From: an uncultured Acetatifactor sp.
GTDB taxonomy: Bacteria > Bacillota > Clostridia > Lachnospirales > Lachnospiraceae
Direction of reading: 5' to 3'
Assembly: GCA_910587555.1 (NCBI GenBank)
Contig: CAJULV010000002.1
Coordinates: 62,001 to 126,000 of the forward strand
DNA: 64,000 nucleotides
A program made the translations under genes and the position numbers. Under the pieces are notes generated by a model, which ran no database searches, was not told where the DNA came from, and worked only from the letters and a program-made list of their open reading frames with translations. Shown here piece after piece: positions 36,673 through 45,809 of the stretch (positions are counted from its first letter, which is position 1; every line of letters starts with the position of its first letter).

Positions 36673-37362
36673 TCAGCGCTCCGCCAGCCGCCGGTATTTT
36701 ATCTCCGCTATCTCCCAGTCCGTCAGCGTATCAATATCCTGCACCTCCGTCTCCGGTACCACCAGGGGCAGGATGTTGCCCAGCATCAGTTTCCTGTTCT
36801 TCCGGAAGGCTTCCGTCCTGAAAATGTAAAATTGCCCTACATCGTGGTAGTGAGGTTCCAAATCCTGCGAACGGCTGTCCATATATTCAGGCTGTCCGAA
36901 CACCAGCCTTTCGTTCCGCACCAGCATAGCGCGCTGCGGCGGATAGGAAAAACGAACCACGGGAATCAGGGTGTCCGCATCGCTGTCCAGCAGCCGTTTC
37001 ACCGCGGCTGCCAGTTTCCCTGCCGTCACAAAAGGCGCCGTGGGATAAATACAGCATCCCAGTTCAAAATGTTCTCCCCTTTTTTCATACTCCTCCAGCA
37101 CCTCCAGCAGCACATCATTGGTGGTGGCGTAGTCACCGGCTGTCTCCCCGCTGCGGAGGAAAGGGACTTCTCCCCCGTATCTTCTCGCCGTTTCCGCTAT
37201 TTCCCCGTCGTCTGTGGACACCATTACATGATCAAACATGCCGGATTTTAACGCTGCCTCTATGGAGTAGGCCAGAATGGGTTTGCCGCAGAATTCCCTG
37301 ATATTTTTTCCGGGGATGCGCTTGCTGCCCCCTCTTGCAGTAATGATTGCCACACTTTTCAT
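36673..37362 (-). CDS. pseF: Pseudaminic acid cytidylyltransferase
   Basis: A 229-residue CMP-nonulosonate synthetase that activates the 9-carbon sugar with CTP. The N-terminal AIITARGGSKRIPGKNI is the nucleotide-binding signature, followed by MVSTDDGEIAE and YPTAPFV. The start at 37362 lies nine bases after AAGGAG. ATG at 37368 would leave only three. PseF rather than NeuA is inferred from pseI/G/H nearby. Confidence 0.9.
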   Translation of the reverse strand: MKSVAIITARGGSKRIPGKNIREFCGKPILAYSIEAALKSGMFDHVMVSTDDGEIAETARRYGGEVPFLRSGETAGDYATTNDVLLEVLEEYEKRGEHFELGCCIYPTAPFVTAGKLAAAVKRLLDSDADTLIPVVRFSYPPQRAMLVRNERLVFGQPEYMDSRSQDLEPHYHDVGQFYIFRTEAFRKNRKLMLGNILPLVVPETEVQDIDTLTDWEIAEIKYRRLAER

Positions 37363-37378
37363 AAACATAATCTCCTTA

Positions 37379-37460
37379 TTATAATCGCTGCGCGATGGCT
37401 CTAAAGGGCAATGGCTCTCCTGCGTTTTCGAGCCTTGCCTTATAATCGCTGCGCGATGGC
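37379..37460. repeat. 21-bp direct repeat duplicating the 3' end of the ABC exporter gene
   Basis: Copies at 37379-37399 and 37440-37460 are identical. The second contains the stop and last codons (AIAQRL) of the ABC gene. The first lies in the leader of pseF. The offset is 61 bases, the same as the 27-bp pair at 33881. Confidence 0.88.
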
Positions 37461-39179
37461 CTGCCCGTTTTCCACCCGGTAGACCAGGTCGCACTTTTCA
37501 ATGGTCTGAAGCCTGTGGGCAATGATGACCAGTGTCTTTCTCCCGTGAAGCCTGTTGATGGAATCCATGATAGCCGCCTCCGTATCATTGTCCAGGGCGG
37601 ATGTGGCCTCGTCCAGAATCAGCACTTCCGGGTCGTAATAGAGCGCCCTCGCAATGCCGATGCGCTGCCGCTGGCCTCCGGAAAGCCGGATTCCCCGCTC
37701 ACCGATACCCGTATCCAGCCCCTCGGGCAGCTCTCTCACAAACTCGTCCAGCTGCGCCTCCCGCAGAACCTCCCAGACCCTCTCCTCGTCAATATTTTCA
37801 TCATGAACGCCGAAGGCAACGTTTCTGCGGATGGTGTCGTCCAGCATGAAAATCATCTGAGGGATATAGCCGATGTTTTTCAGCCAGTTCCGGTACCTGT
37901 TCTTCACCTCCGCACCGTCTGCGCAGATACTCCCTTCCTGCACCTCCAGCAGCCCCAGCAGAATGTCCACAATGGTACTCTTGCCCGCTCCGGAGGTTCC
38001 CACAATCCCCACTGACGTTCCGATGGGAATCGTAAGGCTTGCGTGGTCAAATATCAGCTTGTCCGTATTCGGATACGCATATACAATATCCTTCAGTTCT
38101 ATAGCGCGGCGCAGAGGCAGCTTCTCCTCGTCAGTGGCAAAAGAAATGTCCACCTTGTTGTCCGATATTTCATCCTGCAGATTGTCGCTGACCCCCATGA
38201 AAAACGGCTCGAAATAAGCAATGGAATTGATTTGATTGTTAATGCGGTTTACCGCCGGCAGCAATACAAAGGCAGCGGCTGCCAGCGTGGAGAGTACCTC
38301 CAGCATGTTTTCCGTGGCAGTCCCCAGAAGTGTCAGCACAATCATATATCCCATCATAACGGCAATGCAGACCGTCTCAATCAGCAGCTTCGGTATATTA
38401 TTGTAGAGGCTGTAGCGCTGCACGGCACTCACATAGCCGCTGCCGCACTTTCGGTATTCATCTACAAAATACTGCTCTTTGCCTGTAACCTTGACCTCCT
38501 TGATCCCCTGCACCGTCTGCGATATCCACTTAAACAGACCGCTGTAGTAATCCTGATTGTCCTTGCCCGCCTTATACATAATGGGCTTCAGAATATTCTT
38601 AATCAGCGCCATCAGCAGCACAAGGGAAGCCGCAAGCAGCATCGTCAGTACCCCGTTTGTCATCAGGCAGTATCCCACCACGAACAGGGACATCACGCCG
38701 TCGGACATCAGCTGCAGCAGCGCCAGTATCAGCGCATACATGTTGTTGACATCGGAAGTGATGCTCCTTTGTACTACAGCTGTGTCTGCGTTTAAATAAA
38801 ATTCATATCCTCTGCGCAGATAGCTGCGCATCATTCTCTCGGAGGTGGCAAACTGATTTGTATACACAAATGCCAGGGTCAGCTTCTGCTGTACAAAAAG
38901 AAACAGATTCTTCACCGCGAAAGTCACAACCAGGAACACCATCACCATCACGGAAAAGCTCTTGAAATCCCTGTATCCCAGGAAATCGTAAAAATCCTTC
39001 ACAATACCGCCCTTTTCCAGGACCTGGGGGTCCATGACCACGTTCACCGCCTGCACCAGCATTCCCACCCCGGCCGTCTGCAGAAACGCGCCGATGATCA
39101 TCAGCACCATCAGGCCTGCCATGGTGCGCTTTTGTTTTTTATCCAATAATACGCGAAGTTTCTTTACTATCTGCAGCAC
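37440..39179 (-). CDS. ABC half-transporter, lipid-linked glycan flippase type
   Basis: A 579-residue fused membrane-ATPase protein with six N-terminal membrane segments and a C-terminal nucleotide-binding domain with GTSGAGKST, LSGGQRQR and LILDEATSALD. Length and context resemble PglK/MsbA-type flippases for undecaprenyl-linked oligosaccharides, so it may move the nonulosonate-containing glycan. The start is GTG at 39179, six bases after GGAGG. Confidence 0.88.
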   Translation of the reverse strand: MLQIVKKLRVLLDKKQKRTMAGLMVLMIIGAFLQTAGVGMLVQAVNVVMDPQVLEKGGIVKDFYDFLGYRDFKSFSVMVMVFLVVTFAVKNLFLFVQQKLTLAFVYTNQFATSERMMRSYLRRGYEFYLNADTAVVQRSITSDVNNMYALILALLQLMSDGVMSLFVVGYCLMTNGVLTMLLAASLVLLMALIKNILKPIMYKAGKDNQDYYSGLFKWISQTVQGIKEVKVTGKEQYFVDEYRKCGSGYVSAVQRYSLYNNIPKLLIETVCIAVMMGYMIVLTLLGTATENMLEVLSTLAAAAFVLLPAVNRINNQINSIAYFEPFFMGVSDNLQDEISDNKVDISFATDEEKLPLRRAIELKDIVYAYPNTDKLIFDHASLTIPIGTSVGIVGTSGAGKSTIVDILLGLLEVQEGSICADGAEVKNRYRNWLKNIGYIPQMIFMLDDTIRRNVAFGVHDENIDEERVWEVLREAQLDEFVRELPEGLDTGIGERGIRLSGGQRQRIGIARALYYDPEVLILDEATSALDNDTEAAIMDSINRLHGRKTLVIIAHRLQTIEKCDLVYRVENGQAIAQRL

Positions 39180-39227
39180 TTTCCGCCTCCTGTTAAAACC
39201 GCCGTACAGCGGTGCTTATTCCGCCTC

Positions 39228-40340
39228 TTATATCTGTTCGTTCTGCCTGTGGATCAGGGGGTCTTCATAAGCGTCCATAAAATCCTCACCCAGCCGCACC
39301 ACTTCGTCCGCAAACCGGATCGCCTTAATCTCCGTCAGCACCGCAACCACCTTTTTAAAGCGCAGCCCCGGGAAAAAATTCAGCATTTCCATGGGTACCG
39401 TGGCATCGAACTGGGGATACTCGGAAAAAAGCTTCCGGTAATCCAGATTGTCCCTGGGATGGGGCTTCAGAAAAATCGTCCCTTCCTGCTTGTACCTGTC
39501 GATGATATCCCGGAAAATCCGTTCCCTCACATCCAGCGTACAGAGCGGGTCTGTAAGAATCAGAATCTTATCTCCCACCCTTCCGCTCTCCTCAATCTGC
39601 CTCTCCAGCCCTTCCTTATCCCGGATGAAAGCCTGCAGAATCCGTTCCTTGTCCACCTCGGTCAATCCGTCCACCAGCTCCTGTCTGGACTGCTCTATAT
39701 ACCGGGGACAGGGATAGCGGATTGCGGAAATATCATTGACTTCCATGTCAAGGCAGTACTTTCCGTATCCATTCTGCACAAATAATAGATTCAGATACAT
39801 TGACAGGAACATTTTCAGTTTAAAATGCCCCCTGTTGTCATATCTGGCGGCGTCAAAATTTTTCAGGCAGTTCAGCCCGTCCTCCAGGGCATGATAGTAA
39901 ATCCTGTTCTGGTTCAGATAATAGCCGATGGGGTCGGAATCACAGTACACATAGACATCCCTGTAATCCGCAAAATTCACCGGCACATAGGGCGCCTCCA
40001 GCTGCGCGTACCGCCTGGTAAAACGGATACGGCAGTACAGATTGCCCAGAAAGCCTCTCCCGCCTTCCCTCCACCGGGCAAGCTCCGGGAAAAAATCCTC
40101 CCGCTTCTCGTCAAATTCCATAACTTCACGGAAAAGCCCTATGCGCTCCACCCGGCCCTTCAGATCCTCAAAATGATTGGACAGACTGGACAAAACCAAA
40201 TCCGCCTTCCCGATATCCTCCGCAGAGCCTCCCGCCTCCCGAAGCAGCTTCAGCTCCTTCAGGAACGTGACATATACATGATAATAGGTATGGCACACAT
40301 AGATTCTCGGTAACTTAGCCCGGCGGTTTCTCTTCCTCAT
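39228..40340 (-). CDS. GT52-like sialyl/nonulosonate transferase
   Basis: A 370-residue soluble protein resembling GT52-type bacterial sialyltransferases. It begins with a short strand and helix (IYVCHTYYHVYV). Later it carries ILILTDPL and FLKPHPRDNLDY, the conserved acid and His-Pro segments of these CMP-sugar-dependent enzymes, then VPMEMLNFF. In this operon it is the best candidate to transfer CMP-pseudaminic acid. It is the first gene of the operon. The ribosome site before the ATG is weak (AAAGTG), so the true start could be slightly downstream. Confidence 0.72.
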   Translation of the reverse strand: MRKRNRRAKLPRIYVCHTYYHVYVTFLKELKLLREAGGSAEDIGKADLVLSSLSNHFEDLKGRVERIGLFREVMEFDEKREDFFPELARWREGGRGFLGNLYCRIRFTRRYAQLEAPYVPVNFADYRDVYVYCDSDPIGYYLNQNRIYYHALEDGLNCLKNFDAARYDNRGHFKLKMFLSMYLNLLFVQNGYGKYCLDMEVNDISAIRYPCPRYIEQSRQELVDGLTEVDKERILQAFIRDKEGLERQIEESGRVGDKILILTDPLCTLDVRERIFRDIIDRYKQEGTIFLKPHPRDNLDYRKLFSEYPQFDATVPMEMLNFFPGLRFKKVVAVLTEIKAIRFADEVVRLGEDFMDAYEDPLIHRQNEQI

Positions 40341-40406
40341 ACAGTCTTACACTTTCCGGCAGCCTCCTGCCTGTATCGCGAACGCTCCCTTTTTCATATA
40401 GACCTT

Positions 40407-40435
40407 ATTCTAACACAATAACCTGATTTTGTAAA
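40407..40435 (-). promoter_or_regulatory. Sigma-A promoter of the pse/glycan operon
   Basis: TTTACA (40430-40435) and TAGAAT (40407-40412) on the minus strand, spacing 17, about 65 bases before the GT52-like gene. The genes down to 22933 are all co-directional with short gaps, so one transcript is plausible. Confidence 0.75.
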
Positions 40436-40494
40436 ATACTTACATCCCGATTCAGCACTTTCTCTCCATCGCAATTCTCGCAAAATTGCATAGA

Positions 40495-40514
40495 AATGTG
40501 TCCGCGGACACATT
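40495..40514. promoter_or_regulatory. 20-bp perfect palindrome upstream of the glycan-operon promoter
   Basis: AATGTGTCCG and its exact complement CGGACACATT form a 20-bp perfect palindrome 60 bases upstream of the -35 box. A shorter hairpin, GCAATT/AATTGC, lies at 40471-40489. It could be an operator or a dispersed repetitive element. Confidence 0.6.
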
Positions 40515-40587
40515 GCAATTATTGACTTCGCGGAAGAGGCTGTCTGAACTGTTACATCTCTTCCTTACATTCTTCCGGCAACGATTT

Positions 40588-40637
40588 CAAAAAAGCTGCC
40601 ATATTCAGAAAACACTGTTTTCCGAACTGACAGCTTT
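40588..40637 (-). terminator. Rho-independent terminator at the end of the RiPP operon
   Basis: On the minus strand a long hairpin (AAAGCTG with CAGCTTT outside, GAAAA with TTTTC inside) is followed by six T. It closes the transcript that includes the HlyD-like gene and insulates the glycan operon. Confidence 0.85.
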
Positions 40638-40648
40638 ATCCCGTTCTT

Positions 40649-40834
40649 TTATTCCTTCCCCTGTACCTGTTGAACCCGCCGGTGTATTTCCCCGTCTCCA
40701 TACCATCGTGTCAGCACCAGCCTGTCTTCCGACAGGATATCCGCCCTGCCGTTTGTACCCCAGAGCCTGATTTTTCCCAGATTCTCTTGGCCGTGCAGCC
40801 TTGTACGGCAGCGGATATATGGATTCCATATTCC
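40649..40834 (-). other. In-frame open stretch after the HlyD-like gene stop
   Basis: Directly after the TAG at 40835 the same frame stays open for 61 codons to TAA at 40649. The peptide has a gene-like mix of residues, for instance GKIRLWGTNGRADILSEDRL. No start codon with a ribosome site was found, so it is either the tail of a gene shortened by a stop mutation, a recoding product, or chance. Confidence 0.3.
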
Positions 40835-42340
40835 CTATTGCACCACTCTGACCGTATCCCCATCCTTCAGAGCCTTGTCCGTGGCGGATATAATCCGGGT
40901 ATCCCCTGTAATCTCCGCGCTCTGGACCGCAGCCGCAGTATCGTTTTCGTCCAGTATCCGGACGCCCACCCTGCGCACCTTCCATTCGGTCCCCAGGATA
41001 CCTTCCCTCTCTTCGACCACATAGACATAATAGTTGTTCTCCCCCTCCCTGTAAACGCATTCCTGGGAAATGCAGGTGCTGTAGGATTCCGTCTGCATCC
41101 TGTAAGTAAGCTCCGCTGCCTGCCCAAGAGCCATTTCCTGCAGTTCAAAGGACAGCCTTGCCTGAACCGTGCCGTCCTGCCCTTTTTCCAGATATTCCAC
41201 CAGGGCCTCCCCTGTCTCCCGGCTGCCGTCAGGCATTGTTGCCTTCATCTCAAACCGGGTACCCACGGCAATATGCCTGCTCTGGGATTCGCTGAATGTC
41301 GCACTGAGAATTCGCTCCCCGTCATCCATGGCATAGACAATGCAGGCCCCGTCCTGGGTCCTCTCCCCTACCTCCAGGCTGCACCGGGTCACTCGCCCGG
41401 GATTTTCCGCATATACCCAGCCGTCCGCTTCCAGCAGCGCTTCCAGCTTCTGTAATCCCTCTTTCTGATAAGTGATATCTAACGCCAGCGCATTTATCTC
41501 CGTCTCGGCGGCATCCAGGGCCGCATTGGCATCTTCCATCAGCCTGGCAGCATCCCGCAGGCTGTCCTCCTTCTGACGCATGGCTTCCTCGAGCGCCTGG
41601 GCGGCTTTCACCACATCCTGCTCCAGCTGCAGCCGCTTTTCCTGCCGGGTGTAATTCTGCTCCGGACCCATACCGCCGCTGCTCAGCTCGTGCAGCCTGC
41701 CATCCAAGGTTGCTTCGCTTCCGCCGATTTCCGCGGCAGCCTCCTGCGCATTGCCGCTCACATCCCCGGTTCCGCCCGGCGGGTCATCTCCGTCCGTCTC
41801 CTGCCCGGACTCGGCCAGATACCCGTCATACAGGGCAAGCGCCTTCTGTGCCGCATCATATGCCTGTTGGCACACCAGGATTTGCTCATCCGCCAGGAGT
41901 GCTTTCCTGTCGTAGTCCTCCCTGGCCCTGGCCGCCTCCCTCTTCCGGGCCTGTCTGGAACTGTCGGCATCCTTCACTGCTGCTGCCATCTGCACCTCCA
42001 GTTTGGCAGTCTCCAGACGGCGCTGCCTAATCATTTCTGCCAAATCCCCTGTCTCAATCCGGAACAGCTCCTGCCCTGCCAAGAAGGCATCCCCGTTGCC
42101 CACAGCCACAGTGTCCACACGCAGGCCGCTTTCCACATAGACACCGTATTCCTGCCCCTGCATGACCGTGCCGTTCACCGTAATCACATGGGCCAGGCTG
42201 CCGCTGTATGGCTTCGCCGTGGACACCCGGGGCAGCCCGGAAGCATATATCCCCTTCGCCGCCACGGTACAGACTGCCATAAATACCAGGAATGCGGCAA
42301 AACTTATCAGTGCTATCTTCTTTCCCTTTGTCAGCTTCAT
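40835..42340 (-). CDS. HlyD/RND-adaptor-like membrane fusion protein
   Basis: A 501-residue protein with one N-terminal membrane segment (about residues 8-30), a lipoyl/barrel-sandwich half (GTVMQGQEYGVYVESGLRVD), a long coiled-coil hairpin (about 95-300, including a Gly/Asp-rich interruption near 170-190), the second lipoyl half, and a beta-barrel and C-terminal domain. Such adaptors connect ABC exporters to the outside in Gram-positive peptide export. It is the last gene of the RiPP operon. The start at 42340 follows GGAGG by eight bases. A cognate MacB-type ATPase is not adjacent. Confidence 0.82.
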   Translation of the reverse strand: MKLTKGKKIALISFAAFLVFMAVCTVAAKGIYASGLPRVSTAKPYSGSLAHVITVNGTVMQGQEYGVYVESGLRVDTVAVGNGDAFLAGQELFRIETGDLAEMIRQRRLETAKLEVQMAAAVKDADSSRQARKREAARAREDYDRKALLADEQILVCQQAYDAAQKALALYDGYLAESGQETDGDDPPGGTGDVSGNAQEAAAEIGGSEATLDGRLHELSSGGMGPEQNYTRQEKRLQLEQDVVKAAQALEEAMRQKEDSLRDAARLMEDANAALDAAETEINALALDITYQKEGLQKLEALLEADGWVYAENPGRVTRCSLEVGERTQDGACIVYAMDDGERILSATFSESQSRHIAVGTRFEMKATMPDGSRETGEALVEYLEKGQDGTVQARLSFELQEMALGQAAELTYRMQTESYSTCISQECVYREGENNYYVYVVEEREGILGTEWKVRRVGVRILDENDTAAAVQSAEITGDTRIISATDKALKDGDTVRVVQ

Positions 42341-42381
42341 CCGTCAATCCTCCATCCAACGTATAATCCTGGGACAGCCCC

Positions 42382-43257
42382 CTACCCCTTCAAAGCCGAG
42401 GAAATTATCCCCTGCTCCAGGGAATCCCGAAACAGCCCGAACACCAGCAGGGACACCGTCAAGGTCAGCACGGAAGCCGCGCAGGCCCTCCCTGCCTGGT
42501 CCGCGCCTATCTCCGGCAGATACAGGGACAGCGGCCACAACGACATATCCTTCAGGAAAGCCAGTGGCTCTTCCATCAAATTCCACACCTCAAAAAAACC
42601 TAAGACAAACGCCGCCATAATGCTCCCCTCCGCCAGCGGCAGGCCTATCCTGCTGAAAATAATCCACTCGCCCGCCCCGTCTATCCTGGCCACCTCATAC
42701 AGCTCCTTCGGCAGGCTCCGGAACCCTCTGTACACCAGGAACACCGGGAAGGTTGAAAACACCGCCGGCAGGATAACCGCGGCATGGGTATTCAGCAGCC
42801 CCAGCCCGTTCAGCACCAGGTACCTGGCCAGCATGGTCACTTGGAACGGAAGCAGCATCAGAATCACATATACGGAAAACAGAATATTTCTCCCCCTGAA
42901 ATCATACACAGCAAAGCACCATGCACCGGGGACTCCCACCAGAAGCTGCCCCGCCAGGATGCAGGCTGCTATCTTCACGGAATTCCAGAACAATGCCAGG
43001 AACTCCGGCGTCAGGAATAGCAGCTCCTTAAAATTCTCCAGCGTCGGGTAATCCGGTATCCACTTCCAACTGATATAGTCCATGGTATCCAGCAACAGCG
43101 GCTGCATCCGCCCTGTCCACTCGATGCCGTCCGCCAGGGAGCCGAAAAACAGGAGCAGCACCGGCAGGCAGATAAGTATCCCCAGGCCCAGTACCACTGC
43201 CAGCTGCAGCAGCTTTAGCAATTTACGGCACAGTTTTCCCATATTTCCCTCATACAT
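42382..43257 (-). CDS. Carbohydrate-type ABC permease, MalG-like
   Basis: A 291-residue permease with six membrane segments and the cytoplasmic EAA-type loop EVARIDGAGEWIIFSRIGLP that docks the ATPase. It is normally part of a CUT1 sugar importer. No ATPase gene accompanies it, so a shared MsmK-type ATPase encoded elsewhere would be needed. The start at 43257 follows AAGGAG by seven bases. It lies 12 bases after its MalF-like partner. Confidence 0.87.
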   Translation of the reverse strand: MYEGNMGKLCRKLLKLLQLAVVLGLGILICLPVLLLFFGSLADGIEWTGRMQPLLLDTMDYISWKWIPDYPTLENFKELLFLTPEFLALFWNSVKIAACILAGQLLVGVPGAWCFAVYDFRGRNILFSVYVILMLLPFQVTMLARYLVLNGLGLLNTHAAVILPAVFSTFPVFLVYRGFRSLPKELYEVARIDGAGEWIIFSRIGLPLAEGSIMAAFVLGFFEVWNLMEEPLAFLKDMSLWPLSLYLPEIGADQAGRACAASVLTLTVSLLVFGLFRDSLEQGIISSALKG

Positions 43258-43269
43258 AAATAAACTCCT

Positions 43270-44175
43270 TCAATCTTCCCTGTTCCACAGCCTCTGCAGC
43301 AACAGGCTGATGCCGCCCAGCACCAACACGGACAGCACCGCCCCTGCCGCCATCTTGTCAAAATCCAGGTTGGTGTACCAGTTGTTGAAGATATGCTGCA
43401 GCAGGTAGATATCCTCCTGGGGATAGGCGCCGCCCACCAGATATACCTCCCGGAAGACCTTAAAAGAATTCAGCAGAGATACTACCAGAATCGTATACAT
43501 ACTTCCTTTCAGATTCGGCAGTGTCACTCTCAGAAAGCAGGTCACGCCTCCCGCGCCGTCCACCCTGGCCGCATCCAGGATATGCCCCGGTATGGAGCGC
43601 AGCCCCGCCAGCCACAGCACCAGCGTATAACCCAGGTTTTTCCACAGATAGCTACCCACCAGTATGTAAAAGGCGCTGCCCTCCCCCAGGAAATCGGTAT
43701 GCATCCCCAGGAGGCGGTTCAGGAAACCCTGCCGCTCAAACAGCATCTGCCAGACCAGCACCATAGTAGCTGCCGGAACCGCCATGGGGAGGAGATAGAG
43801 ATATTTGTACTTGTCCCACCTGGCCGTGCTGTTTAACACCAACGCAAGCCCCAGGCCTGCCAGAAGTAGCAGCGGCACGCCCAAAGCGATAAAGCGGGCT
43901 GTGTTGCCTGCCGCCAGGCGGAATGCGCTGTTCTGGAAGATGGACAGATAATTTTTCAGCCCCACGAACTGCTTCGTCAGGGAAGTCCGGAAGGAGGACA
44001 GGAATACGTTCCCGAAAGGAACCAGGAGGAAGACGGAAACCCCCGCAAGCCCGGGCAGCAGAAAACAGGCCGCCGCCCGCTTCTGCTTCTTTGTGCTGCG
44101 GCTGGCATGCGCCCTTTTTCCGTTTGTCTTTTTTTCCTTTTTCATGGTCTGCTTTCGATTCACTTTCCTGTTCAT
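43270..44175 (-). CDS. Carbohydrate-type ABC permease, MalF-like
   Basis: A 301-residue permease with a very basic cytoplasmic N-terminus (about 32 residues) and six membrane segments. The EAA loop is present as DAARVDGAGGVTCFLRVTLP. It pairs with the MalG-like protein downstream and presumably with the solute-binding lipoprotein at 48518-50713. Presence inside a peptide operon is unusual. Confidence 0.87.
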   Translation of the reverse strand: MNRKVNRKQTMKKEKKTNGKRAHASRSTKKQKRAAACFLLPGLAGVSVFLLVPFGNVFLSSFRTSLTKQFVGLKNYLSIFQNSAFRLAAGNTARFIALGVPLLLLAGLGLALVLNSTARWDKYKYLYLLPMAVPAATMVLVWQMLFERQGFLNRLLGMHTDFLGEGSAFYILVGSYLWKNLGYTLVLWLAGLRSIPGHILDAARVDGAGGVTCFLRVTLPNLKGSMYTILVVSLLNSFKVFREVYLVGGAYPQEDIYLLQHIFNNWYTNLDFDKMAAGAVLSVLVLGGISLLLQRLWNRED

Positions 44176-44271
44176 GCCCCTTAGTTTGTACTATTATTGT
44201 AAGCCTTAGATAATTGGTTTTCCTCTTTCCACAGAAATGTAACCACTGGCCTGAATCATGCAGCAACCAGC

Positions 44272-45714
44272 TTAGAACCCCAATTCCCGGTTATCGTTGT
44301 CAGTGTCAAATAATGCCATGATCCTGCGGAAAATCTCTTCTGCCATCCAGTCACCGGCACTTTCCCGGACAGGTATACGACTCACCTTCTCATCTCCCGG
44401 CATATCTTCCCACATCCAAAAGCATACATCCTCCACATCGTGGATTACCTCCCTGGACGCAATTCCGCACAAAATAATATCACATCCAAAGCGCTTATAC
44501 ACATTATAGAGAATTGTCTCCCTGTTCTGTACTATGTCAATATACTCAAGCCCATACAGATATGCCCGCCGGAACTGCCCAACAGCTTTTGCATTATACC
44601 CCTCTTCCAGGAATCTTCCTTTCAGCGCCTGCAGCATGCCGATCAGCAGCCTGCGCTCCCCATAGAAATATACCACCGGAATTTCCAGTTCCCCCGGACT
44701 GGTATATTTCCTGTATTTCTCAATGTAATATCCCTCCTGCCAGATACGGCTGCCCAAACCGCCGAGATTTCCTTTCCCGATTCCGGCTTCCTCCCAACAG
44801 CAAAAGATTCCCTTAATATATTCCTGCCGTACTGCCGTCTCCGCCAATATACTCCTCATAAGTGAGGCACTCTTCTCCAAAACAACGAGATATATGCCCT
44901 CCCCCGTCTTTCCTGGACCCGCAGCCAGCTCTGCTGTCACAGCCTTAAAATAAAACAGTTCCGGCCACTCATCCTCATTACTGCCTACCAGCACTGCGCT
45001 GTCCAGAAAATCCGGGAAAAAGCAAAAAGGCTTCTCCCTTTCCTGCCCCAGCATTTCCCACAGACAGGCTATATCACCTGAAAAATCACCTGGCAGGCTA
45101 TTATAAAGCAACGCGGTCACATAAGGCGCGGCATAACTATTGGAGGAAGGCGTATGATAGCGGCCTCTCCCCCGCAACATCAACTCATGTACACTACAGG
45201 CCTCTGCAAAAATCTCAAACCCATCCCCATTGACCCCATATCTGCCTTCTGTAAAGAATTTACGCCTTACCCCCACTACACATTCCAGTGAAGCCGGAAC
45301 CGTATAGCGAAAATGATTGTTGTACGCTGCCACCAGGACAAAACCTTTCCTGTAAAGTTCCGACAGGACAGGCCTTATTTCATCAAAGTCCTTACTCTGT
45401 ATTGTACCGATACTCAGGCTGACCAGCATGGGTTTCTGCTCCAGGCACCACTTTAACGCTGCCTCCAGTTGCCCTCTGGTTCCCTGATGAAGCCTGGAAT
45501 CCAATACCTTTATACTGCCAAGCGATGCATCCGGCGCATAATGGGCAATAATGGCTGCACATACGGTGCCGTGGCTGAGATGCCTTTCGCACATATCAGA
45601 CCGCTCTGTGATTCTCAGGTCAGGTCCGACTTCCAGATTATACCGCAGCACTGACGTCCCTATATAACGCTCGTCCACCCCGTCATCAATGATAACAATA
45701 TCATGATAGCCCAT
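44272..45714 (-). CDS. Subtilase (S8) domain protein, candidate leader peptidase
   Basis: A 480-residue protein whose first 220 residues form a subtilisin-like domain with the full triad: Asp10 in IIDDGVD, His48 in SHGT and Ser193 in SNSYAAP, where GTSMAAP is usual. The oxyanion Asn is in AAYNNH. There is no signal peptide, so it acts in the cytoplasm. The remaining 250 residues are unassigned and include a GERRLLIGMLQALKG segment. In RiPP loci such cytoplasmic subtilases remove leader peptides (as LanP does). No C39 peptidase-transporter is present here, which makes it the best leader-cleavage candidate. Confidence 0.82.
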   Translation of the reverse strand: MGYHDIVIIDDGVDERYIGTSVLRYNLEVGPDLRITERSDMCERHLSHGTVCAAIIAHYAPDASLGSIKVLDSRLHQGTRGQLEAALKWCLEQKPMLVSLSIGTIQSKDFDEIRPVLSELYRKGFVLVAAYNNHFRYTVPASLECVVGVRRKFFTEGRYGVNGDGFEIFAEACSVHELMLRGRGRYHTPSSNSYAAPYVTALLYNSLPGDFSGDIACLWEMLGQEREKPFCFFPDFLDSAVLVGSNEDEWPELFYFKAVTAELAAGPGKTGEGIYLVVLEKSASLMRSILAETAVRQEYIKGIFCCWEEAGIGKGNLGGLGSRIWQEGYYIEKYRKYTSPGELEIPVVYFYGERRLLIGMLQALKGRFLEEGYNAKAVGQFRRAYLYGLEYIDIVQNRETILYNVYKRFGCDIILCGIASREVIHDVEDVCFWMWEDMPGDEKVSRIPVRESAGDWMAEEIFRRIMALFDTDNDNRELGF

Positions 45715-45809
45715 CCCGTTATCGTTCCTTCCAGTCTCCCATTCTTCCTGCAGCGCCCTTAATACATATACTCACAAGCGAAACCATTTGCCGCACCAGT
45801 CGTAAAATA

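Noticed and set aside
37379..37460. Insertion-sequence target duplication
   Set aside because: No transposase or inverted repeats lie between the copies. The 61-base offset suggests simple duplication.
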